Positions 23,911-30,900 of a stretch of DNA of 30,951 nt are shown in pieces (the stretch's first letter is position 1; each line of letters opens with the position of its first letter). The DNA lies in the NCBI GenBank assembly GCA_900547195.1, contig URFQ01000022.1, positions 1-30,951 on the forward strand. Reading direction: 5' to 3'. Position numbers and translations under genes: made by a program. Source of the DNA: an uncultured Butyricicoccus sp. (lineage in GTDB: Bacteria; Bacillota; Clostridia; Oscillospirales; Butyricicoccaceae). Below the pieces are notes generated by a model. The model did no database searches and was not told the DNA's origin. It saw nothing but the letters and a program-made list of their open reading frames with translations.

Positions 23911-24104
23911 GGTCTCATTGGTATAAATTTCGAGACGCACTGAATGGATTTTTTCCCGGGACAGCCATATGATTGCGGATCGGTGCATACCTGTACAGCC
24001 GAAAAATCGAGGCGGCTGCGCCGCAAAAGCGCGCGGGTTTCTGGGCAGAGGAGGGATAAAACCGCGCCGCCTGCGGCAAGCTACCACCGAAGGAGGGAAT
24101 CCGC

Positions 24105-24287
24105 ATGGAGGAAAAATGTTTCCCGAAGTATGACGACCACGCGCATATCGACACGGCTGCGGTGGATCATCCGCCCAAAACCCCGGAAGATTACACCGCG
24201 GAATATTTAAAGCTGCGCGGCGCGGCCGTGCGCCCGCCAGAGCAGGGCGGCACGTCGCCCCGTCTGACCGAGCAGCGCGACGGATAA
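24105..24287 (+). CDS. Small hypothetical protein
   Basis: A 60-residue, soluble, charged protein: MEEKCFPKYDDHAHIDTAAVDHPPKTPEDYTAEYLKLRG followed by a Pro/Gly-rich tail (PPEQGGTSPRLTEQRDG). One Cys, two His near Asp residues (DDHAHID), no membrane span and no family I recognise. It is believable as a gene because AAGGAGGG lies 8 bases before the ATG and a good terminator follows the stop by 3 bases. It lies between the repeat region and the pfkB-family gene, probably as a single transcript. Function unknown. Confidence 0.6.
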   Translation: MEEKCFPKYDDHAHIDTAAVDHPPKTPEDYTAEYLKLRGAAVRPPEQGGTSPRLTEQRDG

Positions 24288-24289
24288 GC

Positions 24290-24318
24290 GAAAACCGCCC
24301 TGGAAAGGGCGGTTTTCC
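24290..24318 (+). terminator. Terminator after the 60-residue ORF
   Basis: GAAAACCGCCC, a TGGAAA loop, GGGCGGTTTTC: an 11-bp perfect stem with T residues in the 3' arm. Confidence 0.88.
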
Positions 24319-24319
24319 G

Positions 24320-24348
24320 TTGCGCCGGGCGTGGATGCGGGCTATAAT
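24320..24348 (+). promoter_or_regulatory. Promoter of the PfkB-family kinase gene
   Basis: TTGCGC at 24320-24325, a 17-base spacer, TATAAT at 24343-24348. Confidence 0.65.
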
Positions 24349-24379
24349 AGGGGATAGAAACAAAAAGGAGCCGTCCGCT

Positions 24380-25318
24380 ATGATCTATACCGTCACCCTG
24401 AACCCTTCGCTGGATTATATCGTCGACGTGGAGAATTTCCAGCTCGGCATGACCAACCGCACCTGTGCCGAGCAGATCCGGCCAGGCGGGAAAGGCGTCA
24501 ATGTGTCGCTGATGCTGCAAAACCTCGGGGTGGAGAGCATCGCGCTCGGTTTCGTGGCGGGTTTCACGGGTGAGGAAATCTGCCGCAAGCTTGCAGGATG
24601 CGGCCTGCGCACCGACTTCCTCAGGGTGGCAAAGGGCGATTCGCGCATCAATCTGAAATTGCGCTCCGTGGAAGGGACGGAGGTCAATGGACGCGGCCCC
24701 GTGCTGGAACCCTGCCATTTGAAACGGCTGGAAGAGCAGCTTGCCGGCCTGGCTCCAGGCGATGTGCTGTGCCTGGCGGGCAGCGCGCCGGAAGGCGCGC
24801 CGCAGACGGTTTACCGCGATCTGGCGGCCGCCGCCGCTGCCCGCGGGGCGGCCGCCGTGGTGGACGCTGCGGGCGGGCTGCTGCTGGACGCGCTCGAAGC
24901 CCGCCCGTTCCTGATCAAGCCGAACCAGCATGAGCTTGGCGCGTTATTTGGCGTAAGGATCAGCACGCATGCGGATGCGGTTTGCTACGCCCGGCGGCTT
25001 CAGGCATGCGGGGCGCGGAATGTCCTGGTGTCGTTCGGCGGCGCGGGCGCGGTATTCGTGCCGGAGGCTGGGGAGGCGATGCGGCTGTCCGCGCCGCAGG
25101 GCAAACTGGTGGACGCGGTCGGCGCGGGGGACAGCATGGTCGCGGGTTTCCTTGCGGGCTGGCAGGAAAGCGGGGAGGAGGCGCATGCGTTCCGCATGGC
25201 GGTGGCGGCGGGCAGCGCCAGCGCTTTTTCGTCCGGCTTCGCCTCGCGCGAGGAAGTCGGGCTGCTGTATGAAAAAATTCAAAATTGTGAACAAAAACCG
25301 GCGCTTATCCATGTATAA
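24380..25318 (+). CDS. PfkB-family kinase, probable 1-phosphofructokinase
   Basis: A 312-residue ribokinase-fold kinase that phosphorylates a sugar phosphate, most likely fructose 1-phosphate or tagatose 6-phosphate. The FruK/LacC-like N-terminus MIYTVTLNPSLDYIV (with Asp12 contacting substrate), GGKGVN (36-41), and the catalytic GAGDS (248-252, Asp251 the base) are all present. AAAGGAG lies about 9 bases before the ATG; a longer in-frame start overlaps the preceding terminator. In fructose operons it accompanies a PTS fructose transporter and a DeoR repressor; neither is here, so it stands alone. FruK and LacC cannot be told apart by eye. Confidence 0.88.
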   Translation: MIYTVTLNPSLDYIVDVENFQLGMTNRTCAEQIRPGGKGVNVSLMLQNLGVESIALGFVAGFTGEEICRKLAGCGLRTDFLRVAKGDSRINLKLRSVEGTEVNGRGPVLEPCHLKRLEEQLAGLAPGDVLCLAGSAPEGAPQTVYRDLAAAAAARGAAAVVDAAGGLLLDALEARPFLIKPNQHELGALFGVRISTHADAVCYARRLQACGARNVLVSFGGAGAVFVPEAGEAMRLSAPQGKLVDAVGAGDSMVAGFLAGWQESGEEAHAFRMAVAAGSASAFSSGFASREEVGLLYEKIQNCEQKPALIHV

Positions 25319-25330
25319 GCGCCGGTTTTT
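25293..25330. terminator. Bidirectional terminator overlapping the kinase stop
   Basis: AAAAACCGGCGCTTA (25293-25307) pairs with TAAGCGCCGGTTTTT (25316-25330). The TAA stop is the start of the 3' arm. It also serves plsC, which converges from the right. Confidence 0.95.
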
Positions 25331-25336
25331 CTGCAA

Positions 25337-26053
25337 TTAGTAAGCAAGCTTTGCTTCAATCGTTTCTTTGACCATGTGCGGCAGGGCGCGCAGGCCCTCA
25401 CGGCCCATCCCCGCGGTTTCCACCGCCGGATGGATGGTGATGTCGACCACCGCCGGACGGATGCGCATCTTGTTGCCCTCCATCAGGCGGAAGGAGCCGT
25501 CGATGGTCACCGGCACAACCGGAACCCCGGCGCGCGACGCCATGCGGAAGGCACCCGCCTTGAATTCCTTCACCGGGCCGCCCCTGGAGCGTGTGCCCTC
25601 CGGAAAAATGGTCAGGCTGTGGCCGCCTGCGAGCAGCCCGGCGCCGTCCACGATGGTCTGCGCGCCAGCGCGCGGGCTGCTGCGGTCTACAAACAGGCAA
25701 TGCAGGTAGCGCATCCAGGTGCGGATGCCCGGGATGCGGTCGATCTCCTGCTTGGCTACCAGGCCGCGCGGCTCGCCCACGCAGGTCAGCATGATCGGGA
25801 TATCAAAATACCCCTGATGGTTGGCGACCACCATGTATGCGCCGCTTTTCGGCAGGTTTTCCTGCCCGGTCACGCGCACGGTTGCGCCGGCAAGCTTTAG
25901 CAGGCGGCGCGCCCAGTTTTTGACAAAGTGCGCCACATACCGGTCGGCCTTTGCACCATCTTTTTTGGCGAGATGGCGGATGTACAAGCTGATCGGGATA
26001 CACAGCAGCAGATACAGCCAGAAATAGGTGAACCAAATCAGTGTGCGCAGCAT
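25337..26053 (-). CDS. plsC: 1-acyl-sn-glycerol-3-phosphate acyltransferase
   Basis: A 238-residue membrane-bound acyltransferase that makes phosphatidic acid from lysophosphatidic acid. An N-terminal helix (5-25) precedes the four PlsC blocks: NHQGYFD with the HX4D pair His79/Asp84, the LVAKQEI block near 98-104, FPEGTRS (150-156) and VPVVPVTIDGS further on. AAGGAGGGG lies 6 bases before the ATG. It starts 3 bases after the MATE exporter stop and is cotranscribed with it. Short, single-helix PlsC proteins like this are common in Firmicutes; a glycerolipid acyltransferase of different acyl specificity is the main alternative. Confidence 0.93.
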   Translation of the reverse strand: MLRTLIWFTYFWLYLLLCIPISLYIRHLAKKDGAKADRYVAHFVKNWARRLLKLAGATVRVTGQENLPKSGAYMVVANHQGYFDIPIMLTCVGEPRGLVAKQEIDRIPGIRTWMRYLHCLFVDRSSPRAGAQTIVDGAGLLAGGHSLTIFPEGTRSRGGPVKEFKAGAFRMASRAGVPVVPVTIDGSFRLMEGNKMRIRPAVVDITIHPAVETAGMGREGLRALPHMVKETIEAKLAY

Positions 26054-26056
26054 GGA

Positions 26057-27442
26057 TTACCCCTCCTTCGGCGCGTCCAGAAAGCGCAGTTCGGTGCGGT
26101 GCGCATGGTAGAGCAGGGCAAATGAGATCGCGAACGCGGCCACCTCGGCAATCGGGAAGGCCCACCAGATGGCGGAAAGGCCGCGCACGCGGCCGAGCAG
26201 CCACGCAACCGGCAGGATGACAACCAGCTGGCGGCAAACCGACACGATCAGGCTGGCAATGCCGCGGCCAATGGCCTGGAAGATGGTCGAATTGATGATG
26301 CCGAACGCAGCGCCAAGGAACGACCAGCTGATGGTGCGCAGGGCGGGTACGCCAGTTTCCAGCAGCGCCGCGGTGGCGGCGTCGTCCTTGGTATCTGCAA
26401 ACAGCATGAGCATTTGCTCAGGCAGCAGCTGGAACACGACCAAACCGAACAGCATAATACAGAATGCACCGCACAGCGCAACTTTATACGCGCTCATCAG
26501 ACGCGCCCGGTTGCGCGCGCCATAGTTGAAGCCCATGACCGGCAGCGCCCCCTGGTTGATGCCAAAAACGGGCATAAAGATAAAGGTTTGCAGCTTGAAG
26601 TAAATGCCGAGCACCGAAACCGCAACCTCAGAAAACGAGATCAAAATGAGGTTCAGGCCGGCCGTCATGACCGAAACTACGCTTTGCATGATGATGCCGG
26701 GCAGGCCGACGCGGTAGATTTCGAGCACGGTGCCGCCCTTCCAGCGGAAGCCGCGCATGCGCACGTCCACAATTTTCTGATGTACAAACGCGCCCCAGAC
26801 GCCGACAAACATGCCGCCGGTCTGGCCGATGATGGTCGCAACCGCCGCGCCGCGGATACCCATTTCCGGGAATGGGCCGATGCCGAAGATCATCAGCGGG
26901 TCGAGGATGATGTTGATGATCGCGCCGGTCAGGCCCTGGCACATGGGGATGATCATGTTGCCGGTTGCCTGCTGGATCTTCTCACACATCACCGAAACCA
27001 TCACAAAGATGGACAGGCCGACCGCGATGTGCGAATACTGCACGGCCTGGTTCAGCACGCTGGGCCTGTCCGTAAACGCGGCGAGAAACGGGCCGCTCAG
27101 GAAAAAGCCGATCAGGATGAACACGACGCCGCCCACCACCGACAACGCGACGCCGTGCCGTGCGGCGCAGTCGGCGTCCTCCTGCATGCGCGCGCCCAGG
27201 CGGCGGGCAATGAGCGAGTTGACGCCGACCGCAGTGCCAACCGCAATGGCGATGACCAGCTGCTGGAGCGGAAACACCAGCGAGACCGCTGTCAGGGCGT
27301 CCTGCGAATACTTGGCGACAAAGATGCTGTCCACAATGTTGTACAGTGCATTGATCAGCATGGAAATCATGGCGGGGAGCGCCATGGAGAAGATCAGGGG
27401 CACCATTTTCTGCGTGCCCATTTTGTTTTGGGATTGGTCCAT
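26057..27442 (-). CDS. MATE-family efflux transporter
   Basis: A 461-residue, 12-helix transporter (two MatE repeats) that exchanges Na+ or H+ for drugs or metabolites. Diagnostic parts are PLIFSMALPAMISMLINALYNIVDSIFV near the N-terminus, AIAVGTAVGVNSLIARRLG (about 67-85), IIDPLMIFGIGP-like ILDPLMIFGIGPFPEMGIRGAA, and GINQGALPVMGFNYGAR in the second half. The start chosen (MDQSQNKMG) has GAGGAGGGA 6 bases upstream; a frame 22 codons longer crosses a hairpin and has no RBS. It is first in an operon with plsC. The leader carries a strong stem-loop (listed separately). Confidence 0.94.
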   Translation of the reverse strand: MDQSQNKMGTQKMVPLIFSMALPAMISMLINALYNIVDSIFVAKYSQDALTAVSLVFPLQQLVIAIAVGTAVGVNSLIARRLGARMQEDADCAARHGVALSVVGGVVFILIGFFLSGPFLAAFTDRPSVLNQAVQYSHIAVGLSIFVMVSVMCEKIQQATGNMIIPMCQGLTGAIINIILDPLMIFGIGPFPEMGIRGAAVATIIGQTGGMFVGVWGAFVHQKIVDVRMRGFRWKGGTVLEIYRVGLPGIIMQSVVSVMTAGLNLILISFSEVAVSVLGIYFKLQTFIFMPVFGINQGALPVMGFNYGARNRARLMSAYKVALCGAFCIMLFGLVVFQLLPEQMLMLFADTKDDAATAALLETGVPALRTISWSFLGAAFGIINSTIFQAIGRGIASLIVSVCRQLVVILPVAWLLGRVRGLSAIWWAFPIAEVAAFAISFALLYHAHRTELRFLDAPKEG

Positions 27443-27476
27443 GAATTCCCTCCTCATCAAAAATGGCGAAAAATGG

Positions 27477-27506
27477 GGCTGCATCGCGGAAAATCCGCAT
27501 GCAGCC
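27477..27506 (-). promoter_or_regulatory. Leader hairpin of the MATE operon, possible attenuator
   Basis: On the minus strand GGCTGCAT-GCGGA-TTT-TCCGC-g-ATGCAGCC (13-bp stem with one bulge) followed within 4 bases by ATTTTTC. It lies between the promoter and the start codon, in the place and form of an attenuator. I see no known riboswitch aptamer in the roughly 20 remaining leader bases. Confidence 0.55.
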
Positions 27507-27519
27507 ACGTACTATCCTT

Positions 27520-27548
27520 ATTTTAAAGGAATATAAACGGTATTGCAA
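27520..27548 (-). promoter_or_regulatory. Promoter of the MATE-plsC operon
   Basis: Minus strand TTGCAA (27548-27543), a 17-base spacer, TAAAAT (27525-27520). Confidence 0.6.
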
Positions 27549-27571
27549 TGGGTTTTGCGTAAAAAATGCGA

Positions 27572-28240
27572 TTATTTCCCGATTTTGTGCAGAAGGACGG
27601 GAAGCACCTCGGAAAAGCCATGTTCCGCAAAGAGGTCGCTGGCCGCGCGCAGCTGTTTTTCCCCGGCTGCATACCACGGCTCGGCCACGCCGCACACCTG
27701 GAAGCCGGCTTTTTTGGCGGTCTCGCCCGCGTAGGGCGCGTCCTCGAACACCATGCATTCGCCCGCAGGCAGGCCCATGCGCGCGGCCGCCATGCGGTAG
27801 ATTTTGGGGTCGCGCTTGCTCACGCCCACGTCGTCGATTGTGAGCATGAAATCGAAAAAGTCCAGCATGCCGCGGTCGGCGAGCGCCTTTTCCGCGTGCT
27901 TGCGGTCGGTCAGGGTTGCGACGGCCATCCGGACGCCCGCGCCGCGCAGGGCGGCGAGCAGCTCGAGCACGCCTTCGCGCGGCTGCGCGAGCGTCTCATA
28001 CCGGCTGCAAATCAGGCTGTCCAATCCTGCGACGACCTGTTCGGGCGTTTCGGTGATTTCTGGATAGCGCCCGCAGAAATACTGCGCGCCCTGATACTGG
28101 GTGCGCGCTTCGAGCGCCGCATAATCGGCGCCGGTAATGCGGATGCCGAATTTGTCCAGATAACGCTGGGAGAGCTGCTCCCACACGCACATGGAGTCGA
28201 GCAGCGTGCCGTCCATGTCGAAAATCGCGCCGCGGATCAT
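27572..28240 (-). CDS. HAD-superfamily phosphatase (beta-phosphoglucomutase-like)
   Basis: A 222-residue HAD hydrolase, subfamily IA. Motif I is FDMDGT with Asp8 (nucleophile) and Asp10; the cap lies between about 15 and 85; motif II is VATLTD (107-112); motif III Lys142 in SKRDP; motif IV VFEDAPYAG (164-172) with Glu166 and Asp167. It dephosphorylates a small phosphorylated metabolite. The ATG overlaps the thiE stop (ATGA) and has AGAGGAGG upstream, so translation is coupled to thiE; a role with thiamine phosphate or a damaged by-product is possible but inferred only from position. Confidence 0.9.
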   Translation of the reverse strand: MIRGAIFDMDGTLLDSMCVWEQLSQRYLDKFGIRITGADYAALEARTQYQGAQYFCGRYPEITETPEQVVAGLDSLICSRYETLAQPREGVLELLAALRGAGVRMAVATLTDRKHAEKALADRGMLDFFDFMLTIDDVGVSKRDPKIYRMAAARMGLPAGECMVFEDAPYAGETAKKAGFQVCGVAEPWYAAGEKQLRAASDLFAEHGFSEVLPVLLHKIGK

Positions 28241-28866
28241 CGGCAAACCTCCTCTGCGAGGGCGCGCATGCGCCGCGCGGCCGTCTGGATATCCGGCTGG
28301 GCGAACACCGCCGAAATCACGCACAGCCCGGCCGCGCCCGCGCCCGTCAGCTGCAGGGCGTTGTCCGCGCTCACGCCGCCGATGGCGACCACCGGGATGG
28401 AGACGGACTTGCAAATTTCCGAAAACTGCGCGATGGACATGGGCTTTGCGTCGGTCTTGGTCGTGGAGCCGAACACCGCGCCCGCGCCGAGATAGTCCGC
28501 GCCCGCGCGTTCGGCCGTCTGCGCCTGCGCGATGGTTTTGGCGGTCGCGCCGATGATCGCGTCCGGGCCGAGGATGCGGCGGGCTTCGGCGATATCCCCG
28601 TCGTCCGCCCCGAGATGCACGCCTGCACCGGCCGCCTGCGCAACCTCCACGCTGTCGTTGACGATGAGCGGCACGCCGTACCGGCCGCACACGGCCTTGA
28701 TCTCCCGGGCGCGGAGGATGTATTCCTCCGTGGGGACGTGCTTTTCGCGGATCTGCACAAGGGACGCGCCGCCCTCAATGGCCTGTGCGACGGCGTTCGC
28801 GAGGGATGCGCCGCGCAGCCAGGCGCGGTCGGTAATCACGTAAAGGGTGTAATCGATGGGTTTCAT
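28237..28866 (-). CDS. thiE: Thiamine-phosphate synthase
   Basis: A 209-residue TIM-barrel enzyme that joins the hydroxymethylpyrimidine diphosphate and the thiazole phosphate carboxylate to give thiamine phosphate. YVITDR at the start (9-14), VQIREKH (37-43, HMP-PP binding; usual form QLREK), PLIVND (66-71), GVHLGADDGD (82-91), GSTTKTDA (133-140) and VVAIGGVSADNA form the active site in order. AAGGAG lies about 9 bases before the ATG. It follows the CLC transporter by 34 bases on the same strand with no promoter or TPP riboswitch in the gap. The rest of the thiamine genes are not in view, so it is a lone salvage or orphan copy. Confidence 0.94.
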   Translation of the reverse strand: MKPIDYTLYVITDRAWLRGASLANAVAQAIEGGASLVQIREKHVPTEEYILRAREIKAVCGRYGVPLIVNDSVEVAQAAGAGVHLGADDGDIAEARRILGPDAIIGATAKTIAQAQTAERAGADYLGAGAVFGSTTKTDAKPMSIAQFSEICKSVSIPVVAIGGVSADNALQLTGAGAAGLCVISAVFAQPDIQTAARRMRALAEEVCR

Positions 28867-28900
28867 AATGGGATGCTCCTTGTCAAGATTTCGCGGGGGA

Positions 28901-30160
28901 TTAATCGCCCGACCGTCTGCCGACAAACTCGGCGCTGTATTTGGAATACATAATTTTCTGCTCGCTGTACAGCCCGCGGTAGCCGGACAGCATATAGCTG
29001 ACCGCGACGCACAGCGCGAAAAGCGGCAACCCGTCCCCGCCAAACAGCTCATAAGACAGCAGAATGGAGGTCAGAGGGCAGTTGGTGACCCCACAGAACA
29101 CAGCGGTCATGCCCAGCGCGCCGGCAAACCCGGCCGGGATGCCGAGAAAAGCACCGTAAAAGCAGCCGAAGGTCGCGCCGATGAAGAGGGACGGCACAAT
29201 TTCGCCGCCCTTGAAGCCTGAGCCGAGCGTGATGGCGGTGAGGATGAGCTTGAGCAGGAAGGCCTCCGGCCGCGCCTCGCCGGCGACCGCGCGTGCAATG
29301 ACGTCCATGCCCGCGCCGTTATATGCATGCGTGCCGAACAGCAGCGTCAGCAATACGACGAGCAGGCCGCCGACGGCGATGCGCACATACGGGCGCTTCA
29401 GATACCGCACGAAAAAGCGGTGGGTTACGCCAAACACCGTGCATACCAGGATGGCGATTGCGGCGCACAGCATGCCAAGCGCCAGCACGCGCGGCACCAT
29501 GGGATAACTGAGCGCCGGTACTTCGGCCAGGGAGAACGCGGTCGGATGGCAGCCCAGCTGCCGGGCAACCAGCGTAGCGAGCAGGGAGGACAGCATGCAC
29601 GGGAATATCGCAGCGTAGTACATGACCCCCACGCTGCACACCTCCATGGCGAATACCGCCGCCGCCAGCGGCGTGCCGAATAAGGCGGAAAAACCGGCTG
29701 CCATACCGCACATCATAATGATGCGTTCGTCTTTGCCGTCCAGGCCCATCAGGCGGCCGAGACGGTCGGAAATGGAGCTGCCCATCTGGAGCGCTGCGCC
29801 CTCGCGGCCCGAGGAACCGCCGAACAGATGGGTCAAAACCGTCGAAATAATGATGAGCGGCGCCATGCGCAGGCGGATGGGGTCGTTTTCCCGCACCGCC
29901 ACAAGCACATAGTTGGTGCCCGGGTCGCGGGGCAGGCCGCAAAGCTGATACAGCCCCAAAATGGCCAGGCCGGCGAGCGGAAGCAGGTAGATGACCCCGC
30001 TGTGGGCTTCGCGGTATGCGGTGGCGAGGTTCACCGCCTCATGAAACGCGCCGCCGACCGCGCCGACCACGGCGCCAATCAGGCATGAGAATACAATCCA
30101 CTTAGAAAAAATGACAATCCGGGTGCTCCAGCGTTCCCAGAGCCCTTTCAAAAATTCCAT
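28901..30160 (-). CDS. CLC-family anion transporter, CLC-F-like
   Basis: A 419-residue, multi-helix CLC antiporter. GSSGREGAALQMG (115-127) holds the gating Glu120, and GSGFKGGEIVPSLFIGATFG (313-332) the second anion-binding helix start with Glu320. The classic GSGIP selectivity loop is missing; at that place is PGTNYVLV (80-87). These features, plus the LRMAPL segment before the HLFGGSSGRE block, point to the fluoride/proton CLC-F branch rather than the chloride branch. Two residues named in CLC-F work (a Met in the first loop, a Thr after GGE) are Thr82 and Val322 here, so fluoride transport is not assured. GGGGGGA precedes the ATG. Divergent from bioY; thiE follows by 34 bases. Confidence 0.85.
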   Translation of the reverse strand: MEFLKGLWERWSTRIVIFSKWIVFSCLIGAVVGAVGGAFHEAVNLATAYREAHSGVIYLLPLAGLAILGLYQLCGLPRDPGTNYVLVAVRENDPIRLRMAPLIIISTVLTHLFGGSSGREGAALQMGSSISDRLGRLMGLDGKDERIIMMCGMAAGFSALFGTPLAAAVFAMEVCSVGVMYYAAIFPCMLSSLLATLVARQLGCHPTAFSLAEVPALSYPMVPRVLALGMLCAAIAILVCTVFGVTHRFFVRYLKRPYVRIAVGGLLVVLLTLLFGTHAYNGAGMDVIARAVAGEARPEAFLLKLILTAITLGSGFKGGEIVPSLFIGATFGCFYGAFLGIPAGFAGALGMTAVFCGVTNCPLTSILLSYELFGGDGLPLFALCVAVSYMLSGYRGLYSEQKIMYSKYSAEFVGRRSGD

Positions 30161-30205
30161 GCCCGCGTCCCCCCTGCGTCGTGGTTTCTGAAATACATCA
30201 TATTC

Positions 30206-30211
30206 AGTATA
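30206..30211 (-). promoter_or_regulatory. Extended -10 promoter for the CLC-thiE-HAD cluster
   Basis: Minus strand TGCTATACT with TATACT at 30211-30206. No good -35 (TTTCCC at about 18 bases). About 45 bases before the ATG. Confidence 0.45.
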
Positions 30212-30243
30212 GCATATCCGAGGAAAAAAGGGAAACTGCAAAA

Positions 30244-30275
30244 TTGTAAACTTATTCATTGACTTGCGTTGACAA
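30244..30275 (+). promoter_or_regulatory. BirA operator 1 (covers -35)
   Basis: TTGTAAAC (30244-30251) and GTTGACAA (30268-30275) with 16 bases between. This matches the BirA consensus TTGTAAACC-N14/15-GGTTTACAA counted on 8-base arms. It overlaps the -35 box of bioY. Confidence 0.8.
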
Positions 30276-30287
30276 ATGCGGTATACT
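30259..30287 (+). promoter_or_regulatory. Promoter of bioY
   Basis: TTGACT at 30259-30264, a 17-base spacer, TATACT at 30282-30287. Confidence 0.8.
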
Positions 30288-30291
30288 CGGA

Positions 30292-30324
30292 TTGTCAACC
30301 AATAGAGTGAAAATAAGTTTACAA
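30292..30324 (+). promoter_or_regulatory. BirA operator 2 (covers start site and meets the RBS)
   Basis: TTGTCAAC (30292-30299) and GTTTACAA (30317-30324), 17 bases between. It spans the expected transcription start and its last bases join the ribosome binding site AAGGAG (30323-30328). Confidence 0.8.
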
Positions 30325-30335
30325 GGAGACTCCCA

Positions 30336-30866
30336 ATGAAAATCAGACAGCTTTGTTATACCGCGCTGCTCGCGGCACTGACTGCGGTGTGCAGCCAGCT
30401 CATCATCCCGACCCCGTGGCAGGTGCCGGTTTCCATGTCGACGCTTGCCGTGTTCCTGTCCGGCGCACTGCTCGGCGCCAAATGGGGTACCGCCGCGCAG
30501 GCGGTTTATCTGTTGCTTGGCCTTGTGGGTGTACCGGTATTCAGCGGCATGCGCGGTGGCTTTCAGGTGCTTGCCGGCCCGACGGGCGGATACCTGATCG
30601 GCTATCTGGCCGCCGCAGCCCTGACCGGCGCGCTGATTTCCTGTGTCCGTACCCGCTGGATGCCGCCGGTGGCGATGGTGGCCGGCCTTGCGGCCTGCTA
30701 TGCGTTCGGCACGGCGTGGTTCATGATTTTGAACCAGACTGCGCTCGGCCCGGCGCTCAGCATGTGCGTGCTGCCCTACCTGCCAGGCGACGCCATCAAG
30801 ATCGCGGCCGCTTCCCTGATCACCGGGCGGATGGGCGCACTGCGCCTGGCCGCAGCCACTGCCTGA
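30336..30866 (+). CDS. bioY: Biotin transporter S component BioY
   Basis: A 176-residue membrane protein with six helices that binds biotin and, with the ECF ATPases and EcfT encoded elsewhere, imports it. The family segments are TPWQVPVSMSTLAVFLSGALLGAKWG (31-56), VYLLLGLVGVPVFSGMRGGFQVLAGPTGGYLIGY (62-95, the biotin-binding loop) and CVLPYLPGDAIKIAAASL near the C-terminus. AAGGAG lies 7 bases before the ATG. Two BirA boxes flank its promoter, so it should be repressed when biotin is plentiful. No biotin synthesis genes are seen, which suggests reliance on uptake. Full length. Confidence 0.96.
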   Translation: MKIRQLCYTALLAALTAVCSQLIIPTPWQVPVSMSTLAVFLSGALLGAKWGTAAQAVYLLLGLVGVPVFSGMRGGFQVLAGPTGGYLIGYLAAAALTGALISCVRTRWMPPVAMVAGLAACYAFGTAWFMILNQTALGPALSMCVLPYLPGDAIKIAAASLITGRMGALRLAAATA

Positions 30867-30876
30867 ACCTGACCTC

Positions 30877-30899
30877 AAACGCGCTCGTAGAGCGCGTTT
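30877..30899 (+). terminator. Weak terminator hairpin after bioY
   Basis: AAACGCGCT, a CGTAG loop, AGCGCGTTT. There is no long T run. Confidence 0.6.
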
Positions 30900-30900
30900 C

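Larger units (their letters stand above)
23656..24104. other. Repeat-rich intergenic region
   Basis: About 450 bases with no recognisable gene until the small ORF at 24105. It contains two GCCCGC-AGA-GCGGGC hairpins, a long TTGTCGAAAAAC palindrome with a second copy at the window edge, a terminator-like hairpin, and other GC-rich short stems near 24010-24080. Open frames across it have no RBS and read through the palindromes. Confidence 0.6.

Noticed and set aside
23590..23972. Short open frames across the repeat region
   Set aside because: They read through palindromes and terminators, lack RBS, and their translations are just the repeat in each frame.
26414..27526. 370-codon plus-strand frame over the MATE gene
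   Set aside because: Antisense of a well-recognised 12-helix transporter; no domain of its own.
28867..28900. TPP riboswitch before thiE
   Set aside because: The gap is only 34 bases and has none of the conserved TPP aptamer strings.
30161..30243. Fluoride riboswitch before the CLC gene
   Set aside because: The leader is about 40 bases, with no crcB-motif strings or pseudoknot arms that I can find.
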